Counted from the stretch's first letter, positions 1 through 9,375 are shown. The stretch: 43,671 nt of DNA from Bacteroidetes bacterium GWF2_33_38 (GCA_001769505.1 MEOF01000004.1:1-43671), one strand, 5' to 3'. Numbers and translations are program-made. Notes: generated by a model from the letters alone, not told the origin.

Positions 1-2
1 GC

Positions 3-177
3 ATAAAATATAGATTAAAAAATCTATCGAATATTTCATTCCTAAATCTTTATCAAAATGTTATATATGAGATGGCTCCGCCAGTAAATTTTGACGGAGT
101 ACACGGAACACTTCAAAAAATGTTTAATGATTGTTTAATGAACAAAAAAAGCCGAGAAAAAATTCTCGGCTTTTCTG
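3..177 (+). other. Open frame running in from the left edge, doubtful
   Basis: Frame 3 of the plus strand is open from the window edge to a stop inside the tRNA-Leu gene, near position 214. The other two plus frames stop within the first few codons. The translation has a plausible stretch around 70-145, but then runs through the terminator hairpin and into the tRNA, which real genes rarely do. It may be the eroded end of a gene lying to the left, or chance. A short imperfect dyad (CTCCG at 76-80, CGGAG at 95-99) lies in it. Confidence 0.2.
144..170 (-). terminator. Rho-independent terminator of the tRNA operon
   Basis: Arms GCCGAGAA (151-158) and TTCTCGGC (163-170) form an 8-bp perfect stem with a 4-nt loop. 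On the minus strand the stem is followed by a run of seven T (144-150). It sits 8 nt past the 3' end of tRNA-Leu. Confidence 0.85.
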
Positions 178-262
178 TACCCGGGGCCGGGATCGAACCG
201 GCACGAACATAATGTTCACAGGATTTTAAGTCCTGCGCGTCTACCAATTCCGCCACCTGGGC
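178..262 (-). tRNA. tRNA-Leu (anticodon TAA)
   Basis: An 85-nt tRNA with a long variable arm, as expected for a class II tRNA. The D-arm region GGCGGAATTGGTAGACGCGC, the anticodon stem-loop with TAA and the T-arm GCCGG-TTCGATC-CCGGC are all visible. The acceptor stem GCCCAGG/CCCGGGT pairs with a G-U at the first pair and an A-C mismatch at the fifth. CCA is not encoded. It is the second gene of a two-tRNA transcript, 7 nt after tRNA-Gly. Confidence 0.95.
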
Positions 263-269
263 AACGTTG

Positions 270-342
<73 letters not shown>

Positions 343-354
343 ATTATTGGACTG

Positions 355-385
355 CAAAAATACTACTTTTTAAAATCTTTGCAAA
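355..385 (-). promoter_or_regulatory. Bacteroidota-type promoter of the tRNA operon
   Basis: On the minus strand a TTTG box (complement of 382-385) is followed after exactly 19 nt by TATTTTTG (complement of 355-362). This matches the Bacteroidota -33/-7 consensus TTTG-N19-TAnnTTTG. Transcription would begin a few bases before the tRNA-Gly 5' end at 342. Confidence 0.8.
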
Positions 386-414
386 TATTTTTGCATTTAT
401 TCCAATATATTTTT

Positions 415-978
415 TTAATCGATCGTTACTTCTGACCAATTAAAACCGTTTTTGATTCTAGAAATTTGCATTTCACTTATACAAAACATCTTAGCTATAA
501 CTTTGGCTTTAACTCCTTTTTTAATCATTGATTTAATAGCCTTTACATCTTCTACCGATAATTTGGCTGCAGTAACCAATTTGCCTCTTTCTAATCTTAG
601 TTCGGCAAGTCGTGCATGCATTCTGGTATAACTTGCTACTTTCGATATCCATTTTAGATTTTCAACTTCGTTGTTTCGAGCATTCCAATCTAGGTGAATT
701 ACTACACCTGCTTCTTTGTCTTTTTTAATAAAGGCATCGGCAACAAGTTTGTGTACATAGTACGATTTAATTTTGCCATCAACTTTCAAATTTACAACTG
801 CAAAATCTTTAATATAACCTGGACTAATTATTTTGCCGTCTTCTTTAAAAAAGTAGCTTTTTACTCTTCCTTTGTTACTAACATCGTAACGTCTTTCAGT
901 GAATTTTAATTCTTTCCAAACTTCACCCGGTAAATCCAAAAGCTCTTTTGCTGCTATTTTTTTCTTGTCGGTTGTCAT
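415..978 (-). CDS. NUMOD4/HNH-like DNA-binding protein
   Basis: A 187-aa protein with three parts. Residues about 16-45 match the NUMOD4 motif (LPGEVWKEL ... YDVSNKGRVKSY). Residues 75-111 match the HNH segment found with NUMOD4 (VHKLVADAF, then H95-L-D-W-N, N102-N103, ENLKW). Residues about 140-183 form a helix-turn-helix like those at the C-terminus of phage-type HNH proteins. Such proteins are usually homing or phage nucleases. Here the usual DG after the catalytic His is DW and the residue before the His is Ile instead of Asn, so cleavage activity is uncertain and it may now only bind DNA. It stands alone between mutS and the tRNA operon and ends 30 bp from the tRNA promoter. I did not recognise a more specific function. 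Confidence 0.75.
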   Translation of the reverse strand: MTTDKKKIAAKELLDLPGEVWKELKFTERRYDVSNKGRVKSYFFKEDGKIISPGYIKDFAVVNLKVDGKIKSYYVHKLVADAFIKKDKEAGVVIHLDWNARNNEVENLKWISKVASYTRMHARLAELRLERGKLVTAAKLSVEDVKAIKSMIKKGVKAKVIAKMFCISEMQISRIKNGFNWSEVTID

Positions 979-1046
979 AACTTTTCGTTTTAATAATTAA
1001 AATATAAAGATATAATAATCTTCTTTTAATGCAAAAAAAATTTAAC

Positions 1047-3683
1047 CTATTTATTTAAAAGTTTCTTAATTTCATTCAAAGCGTTTAATGCTTCTAATGG
1101 TGTTAGATTATTAACATCAATTTTTACAATTTCGTCTCTAATTTGTGATAGCACAGGATCATCGAGTTGAAAAAAGCTCAATTGGTAGCCTTCGCGATTG
1201 TGCGACAAATCTGAAATTGGTTTTGTTAATGTGTTTTTTGAATGAGATTTTTCTAAATCTTTTAAAATCGATTCGGCTCTTTTAACTACACTTTTTGGCA
1301 TACCAGCCATGCGAGCAACATGAATCCCGAAGCTATGTTCGCTTCCTCCTCGTACCAATTTTCTTAAAAATATTACTTTATTATTAACCTCTTTAACCGA
1401 AACATTATAATTCTTAACTCGATTAAATGAATTTTCCATTTCATTTAGTTCGTGATAATGCGTTGCAAACATGGTTTTCGCATTGGCTGTCGGGTGTTCG
1501 TGAATAAATTCGGCAATTGCCCAGGCAATCGAGATTCCATCGTATGTGCTTGTTCCTCGTCCTAGTTCGTCCAACAATATTAAACTCCGTTCTGAAATAT
1601 TATTTAAAATACTTGCAGCCTCGTTCATTTCAACCATAAAAGTCGATTCTCCTTGCGAAATATTATCAGATGCTCCTACTCTAGTGAAAATTTTATCGAC
1701 ATAACCTATTTCAGCTGATTTTGCAGGAATAAAACTACCTATTTGAGCCAATAAAACAATTAAGCCTGTTTGCCTCAATAATGCCGATTTACCCGACATA
1801 TTTGGACCAGTAATAATGATAATCTGTTGCTTATCGTTATCCAAATATACATTATTCGACACGTACTCCTCTCCTATTGACAGCTGTTTTTCGATTACTG
1901 GATGCCGTCCTTCTTTAATATCTATAATTTTTGTATCGTTGATTTTCGGGCAAGCATAATTATTGGATAAAGCGACCGTTGCAAAAGAAAGCAAACAATC
2001 GAGTTGTGCTATTAAATTTGCATCTAACTGAATTGGAGCAATATAGTTTGCCAATTCAATAATTATTTCGTTGTAAAGCTTGGTTTCAATTGTCAAAATC
2101 TTTTCTTCGGCACCCAATATTTTTTCTTCGTAGTCTTTAAGTTCGCTTGTGATATAGCGTTCGGCACTCACAAGGGTTTGTTTACGAATCCAATCGTCGG
2201 GGACTTTATCTTTGTGGGTATTTCGAACCTCGATATAATACCCGAATACATTATTGAAACTGACTTTCAGCGAAGGAATACTTGTACGTTCAGACTCTCG
2301 TTGCTGAATTTTGATCATGTAATCTTTGCCATCACTGAGCAAGGAACGCAATTCGTCGAGTTCGGCAGAAACGCCGCTTGCAATAACATTTCCTTTAGCA
2401 ACTTGAACTGGAGGATCGGGTGAAATTTCCCTTTCTATTTTTTCTAGAATCGATTTGCAAGGATTTAATTGTTCGCCTATTCGGTGTAAGGTCGAGTCAT
2501 TTGCCTTTTCGCAAAGATCTTTTATGTTTGTAATTGCTGATAATGCATTTTTTAATTGGTTGATTTCTCGTGGATTTACTCTTCCAACAGCAACCTTCGA
2601 AATTATTCGTTCTAAATCGCCTATTTGATTAAGATTCTGTTCAAAAGTTCGCTTTATATCGTAATTGTCGATAAAATATTGAACAACCGTTTGGCGTTCT
2701 TCAATTGGTTTTATATCTTTTAATGGAAGTGCCACCCAGCGTTTCAACATACGAGAACCCATTGGAGAAATTGTTTTGTCGATGATGTTGATTAATGATT
2801 TTCCGCCTTCGTTAATCGTGTTAAACAATTCTAAATTTCGAATCGTAAATTTATCGAGCCATACAAATTTGTTTTCGTCGATACGTGATAAAGAAATTAT
2901 ATGTTTTAAATTTTCATGTTGAGTTAAGTCTAAATAATGGAGAGTAGCTCCCGCAGCAATAATTCCACTTTGCATATTCTGAACACCAAAACCCTTCAGT
3001 GATTTTGTTTCGAAATGCTTCAACAATCTTTCATTTGAAGAATCTTCGTTAAAAGTCCACTCGTCGAGCTGAAAGGTATAAAATCTAGTTCCAAAATGTT
3101 CTTTAAATAAATCGGTTTTCCCTTTTTCAAATAGCACTTCCTTAGGTTGAAAACTTTGCAATAATTTGTCGATATATTCTGCACTACCTTCTGAAATAAG
3201 GAACTCTCCCGTTGACACATCAACAAAAGCAACGCCATATGCTATTTTACCAAAATATACACAAGCCAAAAAATTATTTTCTCTATGATTCAACACATTA
3301 TCGTTGAACGAAACACCTGGAGTTACAAGTTCAGTTACGCCTCTTTTTACAATATTTTTGGTAAGTTTTGGATCTTCGAGTTGCTCGCAAATGGCAACAC
3401 GTTGACCGGCTCTTACAAGTTTAGGTAAATACGTATCGAGCGAATGATATGGAAAACCCGCTAAATCAACAAACGAAGCTGAGCCATTGGCTCTTTTTGT
3501 GAGAGTAATTCCTAAAATTTCTGATGTCTTTACGGCATCTTCGTCGAAAGTTTCGTAAAAGTCACCAACCCGAAACAACAAAATTGCCTCAGGATGTTTC
3601 TCTTTTATCCTGAAATACTGTTGCATCAATGGCGTTTTTACTATTTTGCTCGAATCGCTCAATGTATTTTGATTTAGAAACAA
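1047..3683 (-). CDS. mutS: DNA mismatch repair protein MutS
   Basis: MutS binds base mismatches and small loops and recruits MutL. The 878-aa length is normal for the family. The mismatch-reading motif is visible as F42-Y-E44 in GDFYETF. The ATPase has Walker A GPNMSGKS (626-633), Walker [13 protein letters not shown] (D705-E706) and the following [10 protein letters not shown]-terminal helix-turn-helix tail is present. The start is uncertain: 3683 is a TTG codon and there is no in-frame ATG until residue 20 (3626), yet the family-conserved TPLMQQY begins at residue 17, so translation must begin upstream of the ATG. A second TTG lies at 3662. The TTG at 3683 overlaps a perfect -7 promoter box, which favours the downstream TTG or leaderless initiation. 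No mutL is in the window. Confidence 0.97.
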   Translation of the reverse strand: MFLNQNTLSDSSKIVKTPLMQQYFRIKEKHPEAILLFRVGDFYETFDEDAVKTSEILGITLTKRANGSASFVDLAGFPYHSLDTYLPKLVRAGQRVAICEQLEDPKLTKNIVKRGVTELVTPGVSFNDNVLNHRENNFLACVYFGKIAYGVAFVDVSTGEFLISEGSAEYIDKLLQSFQPKEVLFEKGKTDLFKEHFGTRFYTFQLDEWTFNEDSSNERLLKHFETKSLKGFGVQNMQSGIIAAGATLHYLDLTQHENLKHIISLSRIDENKFVWLDKFTIRNLELFNTINEGGKSLINIIDKTISPMGSRMLKRWVALPLKDIKPIEERQTVVQYFIDNYDIKRTFEQNLNQIGDLERIISKVAVGRVNPREINQLKNALSAITNIKDLCEKANDSTLHRIGEQLNPCKSILEKIEREISPDPPVQVAKGNVIASGVSAELDELRSLLSDGKDYMIKIQQRESERTSIPSLKVSFNNVFGYYIEVRNTHKDKVPDDWIRKQTLVSAERYITSELKDYEEKILGAEEKILTIETKLYNEIIIELANYIAPIQLDANLIAQLDCLLSFATVALSNNYACPKINDTKIIDIKEGRHPVIEKQLSIGEEYVSNNVYLDNDKQQIIIITGPNMSGKSALLRQTGLIVLLAQIGSFIPAKSAEIGYVDKIFTRVGASDNISQGESTFMVEMNEAASILNNISERSLILLDELGRGTSTYDGISIAWAIAEFIHEHPTANAKTMFATHYHELNEMENSFNRVKNYNVSVKEVNNKVIFLRKLVRGGSEHSFGIHVARMAGMPKSVVKRAESILKDLEKSHSKNTLTKPISDLSHNREGYQLSFFQLDDPVLSQIRDEIVKIDVNNLTPLEALNALNEIKKLLNK

Positions 3684-3688
3684 ATATA
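3681..3688 (-). promoter_or_regulatory. Candidate -7 box (TATATTTG) at the mutS start
   Basis: Read on the minus strand this is TATATTTG, a perfect TAnnTTTG. No TTTG box lies 19 nt upstream. Its last three bases are the TTG proposed as the mutS start codon, so the two calls are in tension. Confidence 0.4.
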
Positions 3689-3702
3689 CTATTAATGTTT
3701 AA

Positions 3703-3720
3703 AAAGTTCGTAAAGTTCGT
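3703..3720. repeat. Two tandem copies of AAAGTTCGT
   Basis: The 9-mer AAAGTTCGT occurs twice head to tail (3703-3711 and 3712-3720) in the gap between mutS and the next gene. Confidence 0.8.
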
Positions 3721-3874
3721 TAAGAAGAAAGTGGAAATATTTTTTTCTTATTATATTCTATTCGAAGTATTTTTATGAAAGCATAAATTTTAATTTGACA
3801 ACTTCTTTGTAGAAATATATCATTATTCTCAATCGTTTTTAGTAATTTTACATGCCTAAATTTAATCGAATCAA

Positions 3875-4237
3875 ATGAAAAAAGCATTGCAAATAACAGA
3901 TGGTGAACGTTATCAATATTTAATTGATAAAGCAGTTGAAACAAAAACAGTTTGGTTATTAAAAGCTATTGATGGAATGTTTGCAATGTTCGAAGACGAT
4001 AAGGGACAAGAATATTTGCCTATTTGGCCGGAAAAAGAATTTACCAAATTTTATGTCCAAGACGACTGGGAAGAATACGAAGCAGAAGAAATGAAAATTT
4101 ATGAATTTTTAAATTGGATGCAAGAATTAAGCGACGACAAAATTTTGATTGCTGCATTTCCTGACGAGAACAACAAAGTTATTCCGATTCCTCCTCTCGA
4201 AATAAGAAAGCATTTAGAATTACTCCTTAAAAATTAA
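3875..4237 (+). CDS. DUF2750 family protein
   Basis: A 120-aa soluble, acidic protein without a signal peptide. It carries the DUF2750 pattern throughout: ERYQYLIDKAVETKTVWLL near residue 11, a GMFAMFEDDKGQEYLPIWP block near 34-52, then the acidic WEEYEAEEM helix and a short C-terminal half with ILIAAFPDENNKV. Family members are small cytoplasmic proteins of unknown function. It lies upstream of a secreted serine hydrolase on the same strand with a 46-bp gap, but nothing links the two functionally. The family call is good; no biochemical role can be given. Confidence 0.8.
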   Translation: MKKALQITDGERYQYLIDKAVETKTVWLLKAIDGMFAMFEDDKGQEYLPIWPEKEFTKFYVQDDWEEYEAEEMKIYEFLNWMQELSDDKILIAAFPDENNKVIPIPPLEIRKHLELLLKN

Positions 4238-4283
4238 AATGTTTTTATAACGATGTTAGCGTTCATTAAAAGAAGGAAAATAG

Positions 4284-5393
4284 ATGATTAAAAACACATT
4301 CATCTCAATTTTATTTCTACTGCTTGCATCTACCTCTCATGGACAGTCAGATACAACATATAATAATCTTACAAATGCAGACAGTATACTCTCTAAAGAT
4401 CAAGTAAACTTAATTTATCAGAAACTTAAATATTATCCAAATAAAACACAGGCTTCATTGGCTATTATTAAAAATGGTGAAGTGTTTTTCTATGGTGTTG
4501 AAAAATTGAATGATACCTTAATGTCAATTGAAAACTCTAGAAAGGCATTTGGAATTGGTTCAATAACAAAAGTATTTACAGCAACATTATTAGCAAATTT
4601 TGTGTTAGATGGTAAAATCAAACTTGATGAAAAAATAAATCCATATCTTAAATTCAAACTCAATAACAATATTGAAATATCCTTTTTACAGCTGGCAAAC
4701 CATACTTCAGGTTTATCTAAAGAGCCAAGTGACATTGGCAAATACCTCCTTATGGATTTTTCTAATCCATTTAAACACTATGGAGAAAAGGAATTGGAAA
4801 GATATTTGAAAAAACGAATGACACTATCCTACCAGCAAAATTCTAAATCAGAATATTCCAATTTGGGTTTTGGTTTATTAGCCTATACCTTATCCTCGTG
4901 GACAGGAAAAGAATATGAGTATTTGCTAGATAGTTTGATTTTCTCAAGATACAATATGACACGTTCCAGTTCAAATACACAAGATATTTCAGAGTATATT
5001 GTACCAAGGTATAATAATGGCATTGCAATGCCCAACTATGAAGACGGAGCACTTAAAGGAGCAGGTAGTATATTTAGCACCATTGAAGATATGTCAAAAT
5101 TTGCTTTAGCCCAGTTTGATCCTGAAAATAAAGAATTAGCTCTTACTAGAGTAATGACAAACAAAAATGGTTGTTGGGATGGTTATGAAATGGCTCTTGG
5201 TTGGCAAATAAGAAAAGATGATAATGGTGACTTGCATTATCATGGCGGTGGAATCTGGGGTTATTGTGCTTTTCTTATTTTAGATATAAATAAGAAAGAT
5301 GGTATAATAATACTTTCAAATGTCTCAGCATATGATCCAAATGTGAATCAGTTTTTTTATTTGGGTATCGAATTAATGAAGACATTGAATTAA
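4284..5393 (+). CDS. Secreted serine hydrolase of the class C beta-lactamase-like family
   Basis: A 369-aa exported protein. Residues 1-20 are a signal peptide ending near SHG-QS. The three active-site elements of the penicillin-binding-protein/beta-lactamase fold are present: S93-I-T-K96 (SxxK), Y191-S-N193 (YxN) and H320-G-G (in place of KTG). The family includes D-aminopeptidases, esterases and peptidoglycan-acting enzymes as well as beta-lactamases. The HGG third motif and lack of known resistance signatures make a true beta-lactamase unlikely. Its substrate cannot be told from the sequence. A second domain of this fold occurs in the 40.4-43.4 kb fusion gene. Confidence 0.85.
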   Translation: MIKNTFISILFLLLASTSHGQSDTTYNNLTNADSILSKDQVNLIYQKLKYYPNKTQASLAIIKNGEVFFYGVEKLNDTLMSIENSRKAFGIGSITKVFTATLLANFVLDGKIKLDEKINPYLKFKLNNNIEISFLQLANHTSGLSKEPSDIGKYLLMDFSNPFKHYGEKELERYLKKRMTLSYQQNSKSEYSNLGFGLLAYTLSSWTGKEYEYLLDSLIFSRYNMTRSSSNTQDISEYIVPRYNNGIAMPNYEDGALKGAGSIFSTIEDMSKFALAQFDPENKELALTRVMTNKNGCWDGYEMALGWQIRKDDNGDLHYHGGGIWGYCAFLILDINKKDGIIILSNVSAYDPNVNQFFYLGIELMKTLN

Positions 5394-5516
5394 TAACGAA
5401 ACGAAATAGGCATTACCCGAATCTGAACTGTAAATCGAAAATCCTTTTTCTTAGATAACTCAATAAAATAAGCAAATCAGTAATTTTTAAGAGTTCTATT
5501 ATTTATAATATTCACT

Positions 5517-6362
5517 CTAAGGTATATTATAATCATAATTAAATCGGTTGAATATTTTCAGAACATACATTGGCTTATCCGACTGAACGATATCTGGGTT
5601 TTTCTCAATCATTTTTATGCTCTGAGGTCTTGTTTTAGCACCCCACAACATAACAAATAAGCCTTCGTTGTGGGCTTTTTTCACATCTTCAGCAGTAACG
5701 TAAGATTGGTCAATTGCAACTCCAAAAGTGTTCATTTCTTTGGCTAATGTTATACTTTTGTTTAAATCTCCCGTTCCCGAAACGAATAATTTATTTTGAA
5801 GACCTTCTTCTTGCAATACTTTTATAAAATATTCATTTCCTTCAATTAGTATTTTATCAGTCATTTGATATTTTTCAGAAATTCGTTTAATTGCTCTAGC
5901 AAAAGTTCGTAAAAATTCAGTTGGCATGTTTTGAGGAATTTTACAATCAAACGAAAATGTAAGTTCATGTAAATTTGGAATTCTGCAAAATAAATTTTCA
6001 ACAGTAATAATGTAAATATTTGGAAAAATTGTATTATAAGTACATCCATCAATTTCAAACCAATTGTGCAAATACATTGTTAAATCACATGTGGAATTAG
6101 GGCTCATTTCTAAGTCGTGAAACAAAACCAATACACTATCTTTTGTTATTTGTACGTCAAATTCAGTTCCATCTGCACCAATACCTATAACCGGATAAAT
6201 TGCTTCGTAACTGTTCCCCGGATATTTATACAACTCCCCCATTCCTCTATGTCCGAGTATAGTAATTTGATTATTGTTTAGATTTTCAATTTTAAAATAA
6301 CTTGAGTCTTTTACGCAAGAAAATAAAACCAAAATCATCAAATATGTAAAAAAAAACTTCAT
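5517..6362 (-). CDS. Glycerophosphodiester phosphodiesterase lipoprotein
   Basis: Family members hydrolyse glycerophosphodiesters to glycerol-3-phosphate and an alcohol. I start it at the ATG at 6362 (281 aa) instead of the open frame's upstream end at 6425, because this gives a clean lipoprotein signal peptide, MKFFFTYLMILVLFSC, with Cys16 as the lipidated residue. Catalytic residues are visible: H38-R39 in GHRG, E67 and D69 in GTEFDV, and H82-D83 in LFHD. The C-terminal part with GVAIDQ and MLWGAKT fits the TIM-barrel end. It should face the periplasm or surface. The gene stands alone and is divergent from the NtrC-type regulator at 6606. Confidence 0.88.
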   Translation of the reverse strand: MKFFFTYLMILVLFSCVKDSSYFKIENLNNNQITILGHRGMGELYKYPGNSYEAIYPVIGIGADGTEFDVQITKDSVLVLFHDLEMSPNSTCDLTMYLHNWFEIDGCTYNTIFPNIYIITVENLFCRIPNLHELTFSFDCKIPQNMPTEFLRTFARAIKRISEKYQMTDKILIEGNEYFIKVLQEEGLQNKLFVSGTGDLNKSITLAKEMNTFGVAIDQSYVTAEDVKKAHNEGLFVMLWGAKTRPQSIKMIEKNPDIVQSDKPMYVLKIFNRFNYDYNIP

Positions 6363-6605
6363 AACTATAAATGTACAAAACGAAAATTTAAAAAGCAAGA
6401 GTGTTTTCAAAAAGTCAAACAACAATACGTTATTGCGAAAAAAATAACTAAAATGCTTTCTATAAACATACAGAACGATTATCTAAAAAATACAAAATTT
6501 TGGTTGCCAATTGTTTCAGAAATTTGACATGTCCGAATACGAACAATATTTTTTTTGCTAAATTGTTTAATCGTATTAATTTAGGACAATTAAAATTTGC
6601 TAAAT

Positions 6606-7982
6606 ATGAACGATAAAATAGGGAAAATTCTTGCCATTGATGATAATGAAGATATTTTGTTTGCCTTGCGATTATTGCTAAAAACTCATTTCGAACAAGT
6701 TGATGCAAATATTTATCCTGAAAAGTTACCTGAACTTATCAAAAATAACGATTATGATGTTATTTTACTTGATATGAATTTCAAAAAAGATGCAATCAGC
6801 GGAAAAGAAGGTTATTTTTGGTTAGAAAAAATTCTTAAACTCGATCCCGATGCGGTTGTAATTTTTATGACAGCCTATGGAGATACCGAGAAAGCTGTTC
6901 GCTCGATTAAAGCCGGAGCAGTCGATTTTATTTTAAAACCTTGGCAAAACGATAAACTGATTGCAACTGTTTCGTCTGCTGTACGACTTCGCCGATCGAA
7001 ACGCGAATCAAATTCCTTACGTTCGCGTCAGCAAGAAATATCGCAGGTACTCGACCAACCTTTTCAAGATTTTATTGGCAATTCGAAAGAAATGCAAGAA
7101 GTATTTTCCACCATTAAAAAAGTTGCTGCAACCGATGCTAATATTCTTATTCTTGGCGAAAACGGTACAGGTAAAGAACTTGTTGCGAGAGCTTTGTATC
7201 GAAACTCGCTTCGTAGCAACGACGTGTTTATCAGCGTAGATTTGGGTTCAATAACCGAATCGTTGTTTGAAAGCGAGCTTTTCGGTCACGAAAAAGGTGC
7301 ATTTACCGATGCAAAAGGCGACAAACAAGGTCGATTTGAAATTGCTTCGGGTGGAACGCTATTTTTAGACGAAATTGCAAATCTTCCCTTTGCCATGCAA
7401 TCGAAGTTGCTTACTGTGCTTGAGCGTCGTGAAATTACAAGAGTTGGAGCTATAAAGTCTCGTCCGATTGATATTCGATTAATTTGTGCAACCAACGAGT
7501 CGATTCACGATTTGGTTGACCAAAATAAATTTCGACAAGACTTACTGTATCGTATCAATACAGTTGAAATTAAGCTACCTGCGTTAAGAGACAGAACAGA
7601 TGATATTCCGGTGTTGGCAGAACATTTTCTATCGATTTACACCAAAAAATATAAAAAGAATATCAAACGACATTCGGCAACAGCCTTGAAAAAATTGATA
7701 AAATATGAATGGCCTGGCAATGTTCGAGAGCTACAACACGCCATTGAGCGAGCCGTAATTATGAGCGATAACGATATGTTGCAAGAAGAAGATTTTATGC
7801 TTACCAACAAAGAACAAAAAACCGGAGAGTTGGCATTTGCTTCGTACAATCTCGACGAAATTGAAAAAACAATTATCGAGAAATTGATGAAAAAATACAA
7901 AGGAAATATTAGCTTGGTTGCCAAAGATTTAGGACTAACCAGAGCTTCGTTGTACCGTAGATTGGAAAAACATGATTTATAA
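6606..7982 (+). CDS. NtrC-type sigma-54-dependent response regulator
   Basis: A 458-aa three-domain activator. The receiver domain (1-125) has D12-D13, phospho-acceptor D56, T89 and K111. The AAA+ domain (about 157-385) has Walker A GENGTGKE (184-191), the sigma-54 contact loop as GAFTDA (231-236) where GAFTGA is the textbook form, and Walker B GGTLFLDEIA. A Fis-type helix-turn-helix ends the protein (LVAKDLGLTRASLYRRLEKH). I chose the ATG at 6606, because the frame's upstream start is a TTG nine bases earlier. It overlaps the sensor kinase gene by 11 bp, so the two form a two-component pair. No sigma-54 promoter (TGGCAC-N5-TTGC) was found nearby, so its targets lie elsewhere. Confidence 0.95.
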   Translation: MNDKIGKILAIDDNEDILFALRLLLKTHFEQVDANIYPEKLPELIKNNDYDVILLDMNFKKDAISGKEGYFWLEKILKLDPDAVVIFMTAYGDTEKAVRSIKAGAVDFILKPWQNDKLIATVSSAVRLRRSKRESNSLRSRQQEISQVLDQPFQDFIGNSKEMQEVFSTIKKVAATDANILILGENGTGKELVARALYRNSLRSNDVFISVDLGSITESLFESELFGHEKGAFTDAKGDKQGRFEIASGGTLFLDEIANLPFAMQSKLLTVLERREITRVGAIKSRPIDIRLICATNESIHDLVDQNKFRQDLLYRINTVEIKLPALRDRTDDIPVLAEHFLSIYTKKYKKNIKRHSATALKKLIKYEWPGNVRELQHAIERAVIMSDNDMLQEEDFMLTNKEQKTGELAFASYNLDEIEKTIIEKLMKKYKGNISLVAKDLGLTRASLYRRLEKHDL

Positions 7983-9318
7983 AAAATTAGAATTTAATCT
8001 TGTCCTTCGAATTGTTGGAATTGCGATTTCGCTGTTTTTACTTTTCTATTCTATTCAGGTGCTGAATTACATTGTCGTTCCTTTCTTTCTCGCTGCATTT
8101 ATCGTTTTTCAGATTTATTTGCTAATTCAGTTGATACGAAAAACGAATAAATATCTCATCCGATTTTTACAAGCAATTCGTTATTCTGATTTTTCAAGTA
8201 GTTTTGAAATTGATGGCTTGGGAACGGCTTATGATGATTTAAAAAATACATTTAACGAAGTAATTAGCGATTTTCAAAAAATAAGAGCCGAAAAAGAACA
8301 ACAATTTATTTATTTACAAAACGTTGTAAATCATATAGGTATTGGCTTAATCGCATTTCAGCCTGATGGAACAGTCGAGATGCTAAATAATGCTACAAAG
8401 TCGATGTTTGGAATCAGTTCTTTGTCGCATATCGACAAGCTGAATAATGTAAATCCCGATTTGGTGGGCGTACTCAAACGGCTTCCGGCAGGCGATAGAA
8501 CCTTAGTGAAGTTTCAAGAAAAAGATGATTTGTTTCAATTGGCGATTTTTGCTACCGAGTTTACCATTGGCGAAAAGTGTATAAAATTGGTATCGATTCA
8601 AAATATTCAATATGAATTGGAAGAAAACGAATTAGAAGCTTGGCAAAAGTTAATTCGTGTTTTAACGCACGAAATTATGAATTCCATTGCTCCAATCGCA
8701 TCGTTGTCGTCAACTGTTAACTCCATAATCGACGAAACTGCGAAAAATCACAAATCTTTTTCTGACGAAAGTATTTCTGATATTCAATATGCTTTATCTA
8801 CAATTCATAAGCGTAGCAATGGGTTGATTGATTTTGTCGAGTCGTATCGCTCGCTCACTAGAATACCAAAATCTAATTTCAAAATTGTAAAAATTGTCGA
8901 TTTGTTTAAAAATGTTCAATTGCTGATGGGAGACGAATGCAAAAACAAAAACATAAAAATAGGAGTCAGTCTCGAATCTGAAAATATTTCGCTCATTGCC
9001 GATGAGCAACAGATTGAACAAATATTAATAAATTTGATTAAAAATTCGATTTATGCGATTGGCGATAAGCAAAACGGTGAAATCAAATTAAATGCTTTTA
9101 TCAATAGTTTAGGGCGAATTTGTATTCAAGTAACGGATAATGGCTGCGGGATTTTACCCGATGTGCTGGATAAAATATTTGTTCCGTTTTTTACAACTAA
9201 ACAAAAGGGTAGCGGAATTGGCTTGAGCCTGTCTCGACAAATTATGCGATTACATGGTGGAACAATTACGGTACAATCGGAACCAGAAATAGAAACAATT
9301 TTTAATTTAAAATTTTAA
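7972..9318 (+). CDS. NtrY-like membrane sensor histidine kinase
   Basis: A 448-aa kinase that should phosphorylate the regulator encoded just upstream. Two membrane segments span about 10-30 and 33-55 with almost no periplasmic loop, so the signal is probably sensed in the membrane or cytoplasm. A HAMP-like linker and a PAS-like domain (about 110-210) follow. The H-box is RVLTHEIMNSIAPIASL with H233. ATP-binding boxes are N (INLIKNS, N354/N358), G1 (DNGCGI, 389-394), F (FVPFFTTK) and G2 (GSGIGLSLS). The start codon lies inside the regulator gene (11-bp overlap), which implies translational coupling. The ligand is unknown. Confidence 0.93.
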   Translation: MIYKKLEFNLVLRIVGIAISLFLLFYSIQVLNYIVVPFFLAAFIVFQIYLLIQLIRKTNKYLIRFLQAIRYSDFSSSFEIDGLGTAYDDLKNTFNEVISDFQKIRAEKEQQFIYLQNVVNHIGIGLIAFQPDGTVEMLNNATKSMFGISSLSHIDKLNNVNPDLVGVLKRLPAGDRTLVKFQEKDDLFQLAIFATEFTIGEKCIKLVSIQNIQYELEENELEAWQKLIRVLTHEIMNSIAPIASLSSTVNSIIDETAKNHKSFSDESISDIQYALSTIHKRSNGLIDFVESYRSLTRIPKSNFKIVKIVDLFKNVQLLMGDECKNKNIKIGVSLESENISLIADEQQIEQILINLIKNSIYAIGDKQNGEIKLNAFINSLGRICIQVTDNGCGILPDVLDKIFVPFFTTKQKGSGIGLSLSRQIMRLHGGTITVQSEPEIETIFNLKF

Positions 9319-9323
9319 TTTTA

Positions 9324-9331
9324 TATCTTTG
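9324..9331 (+). promoter_or_regulatory. Candidate -7 box (TATCTTTG) for the T9SS cargo gene
   Basis: A perfect TAnnTTTG lies 45 bp before the start codon at 9376. The matching upstream position (9301-9304) reads TTTA instead of TTTG. Confidence 0.5.
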
Positions 9332-9375
9332 ATTATCAAATAAAATCAAAAATAAACCGAACGATTATTAATATA

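Noticed and set aside
4284-5393. A true class C beta-lactamase conferring resistance
   Set aside because: The third motif is HGG, and the family is broad and mostly not beta-lactam hydrolases.
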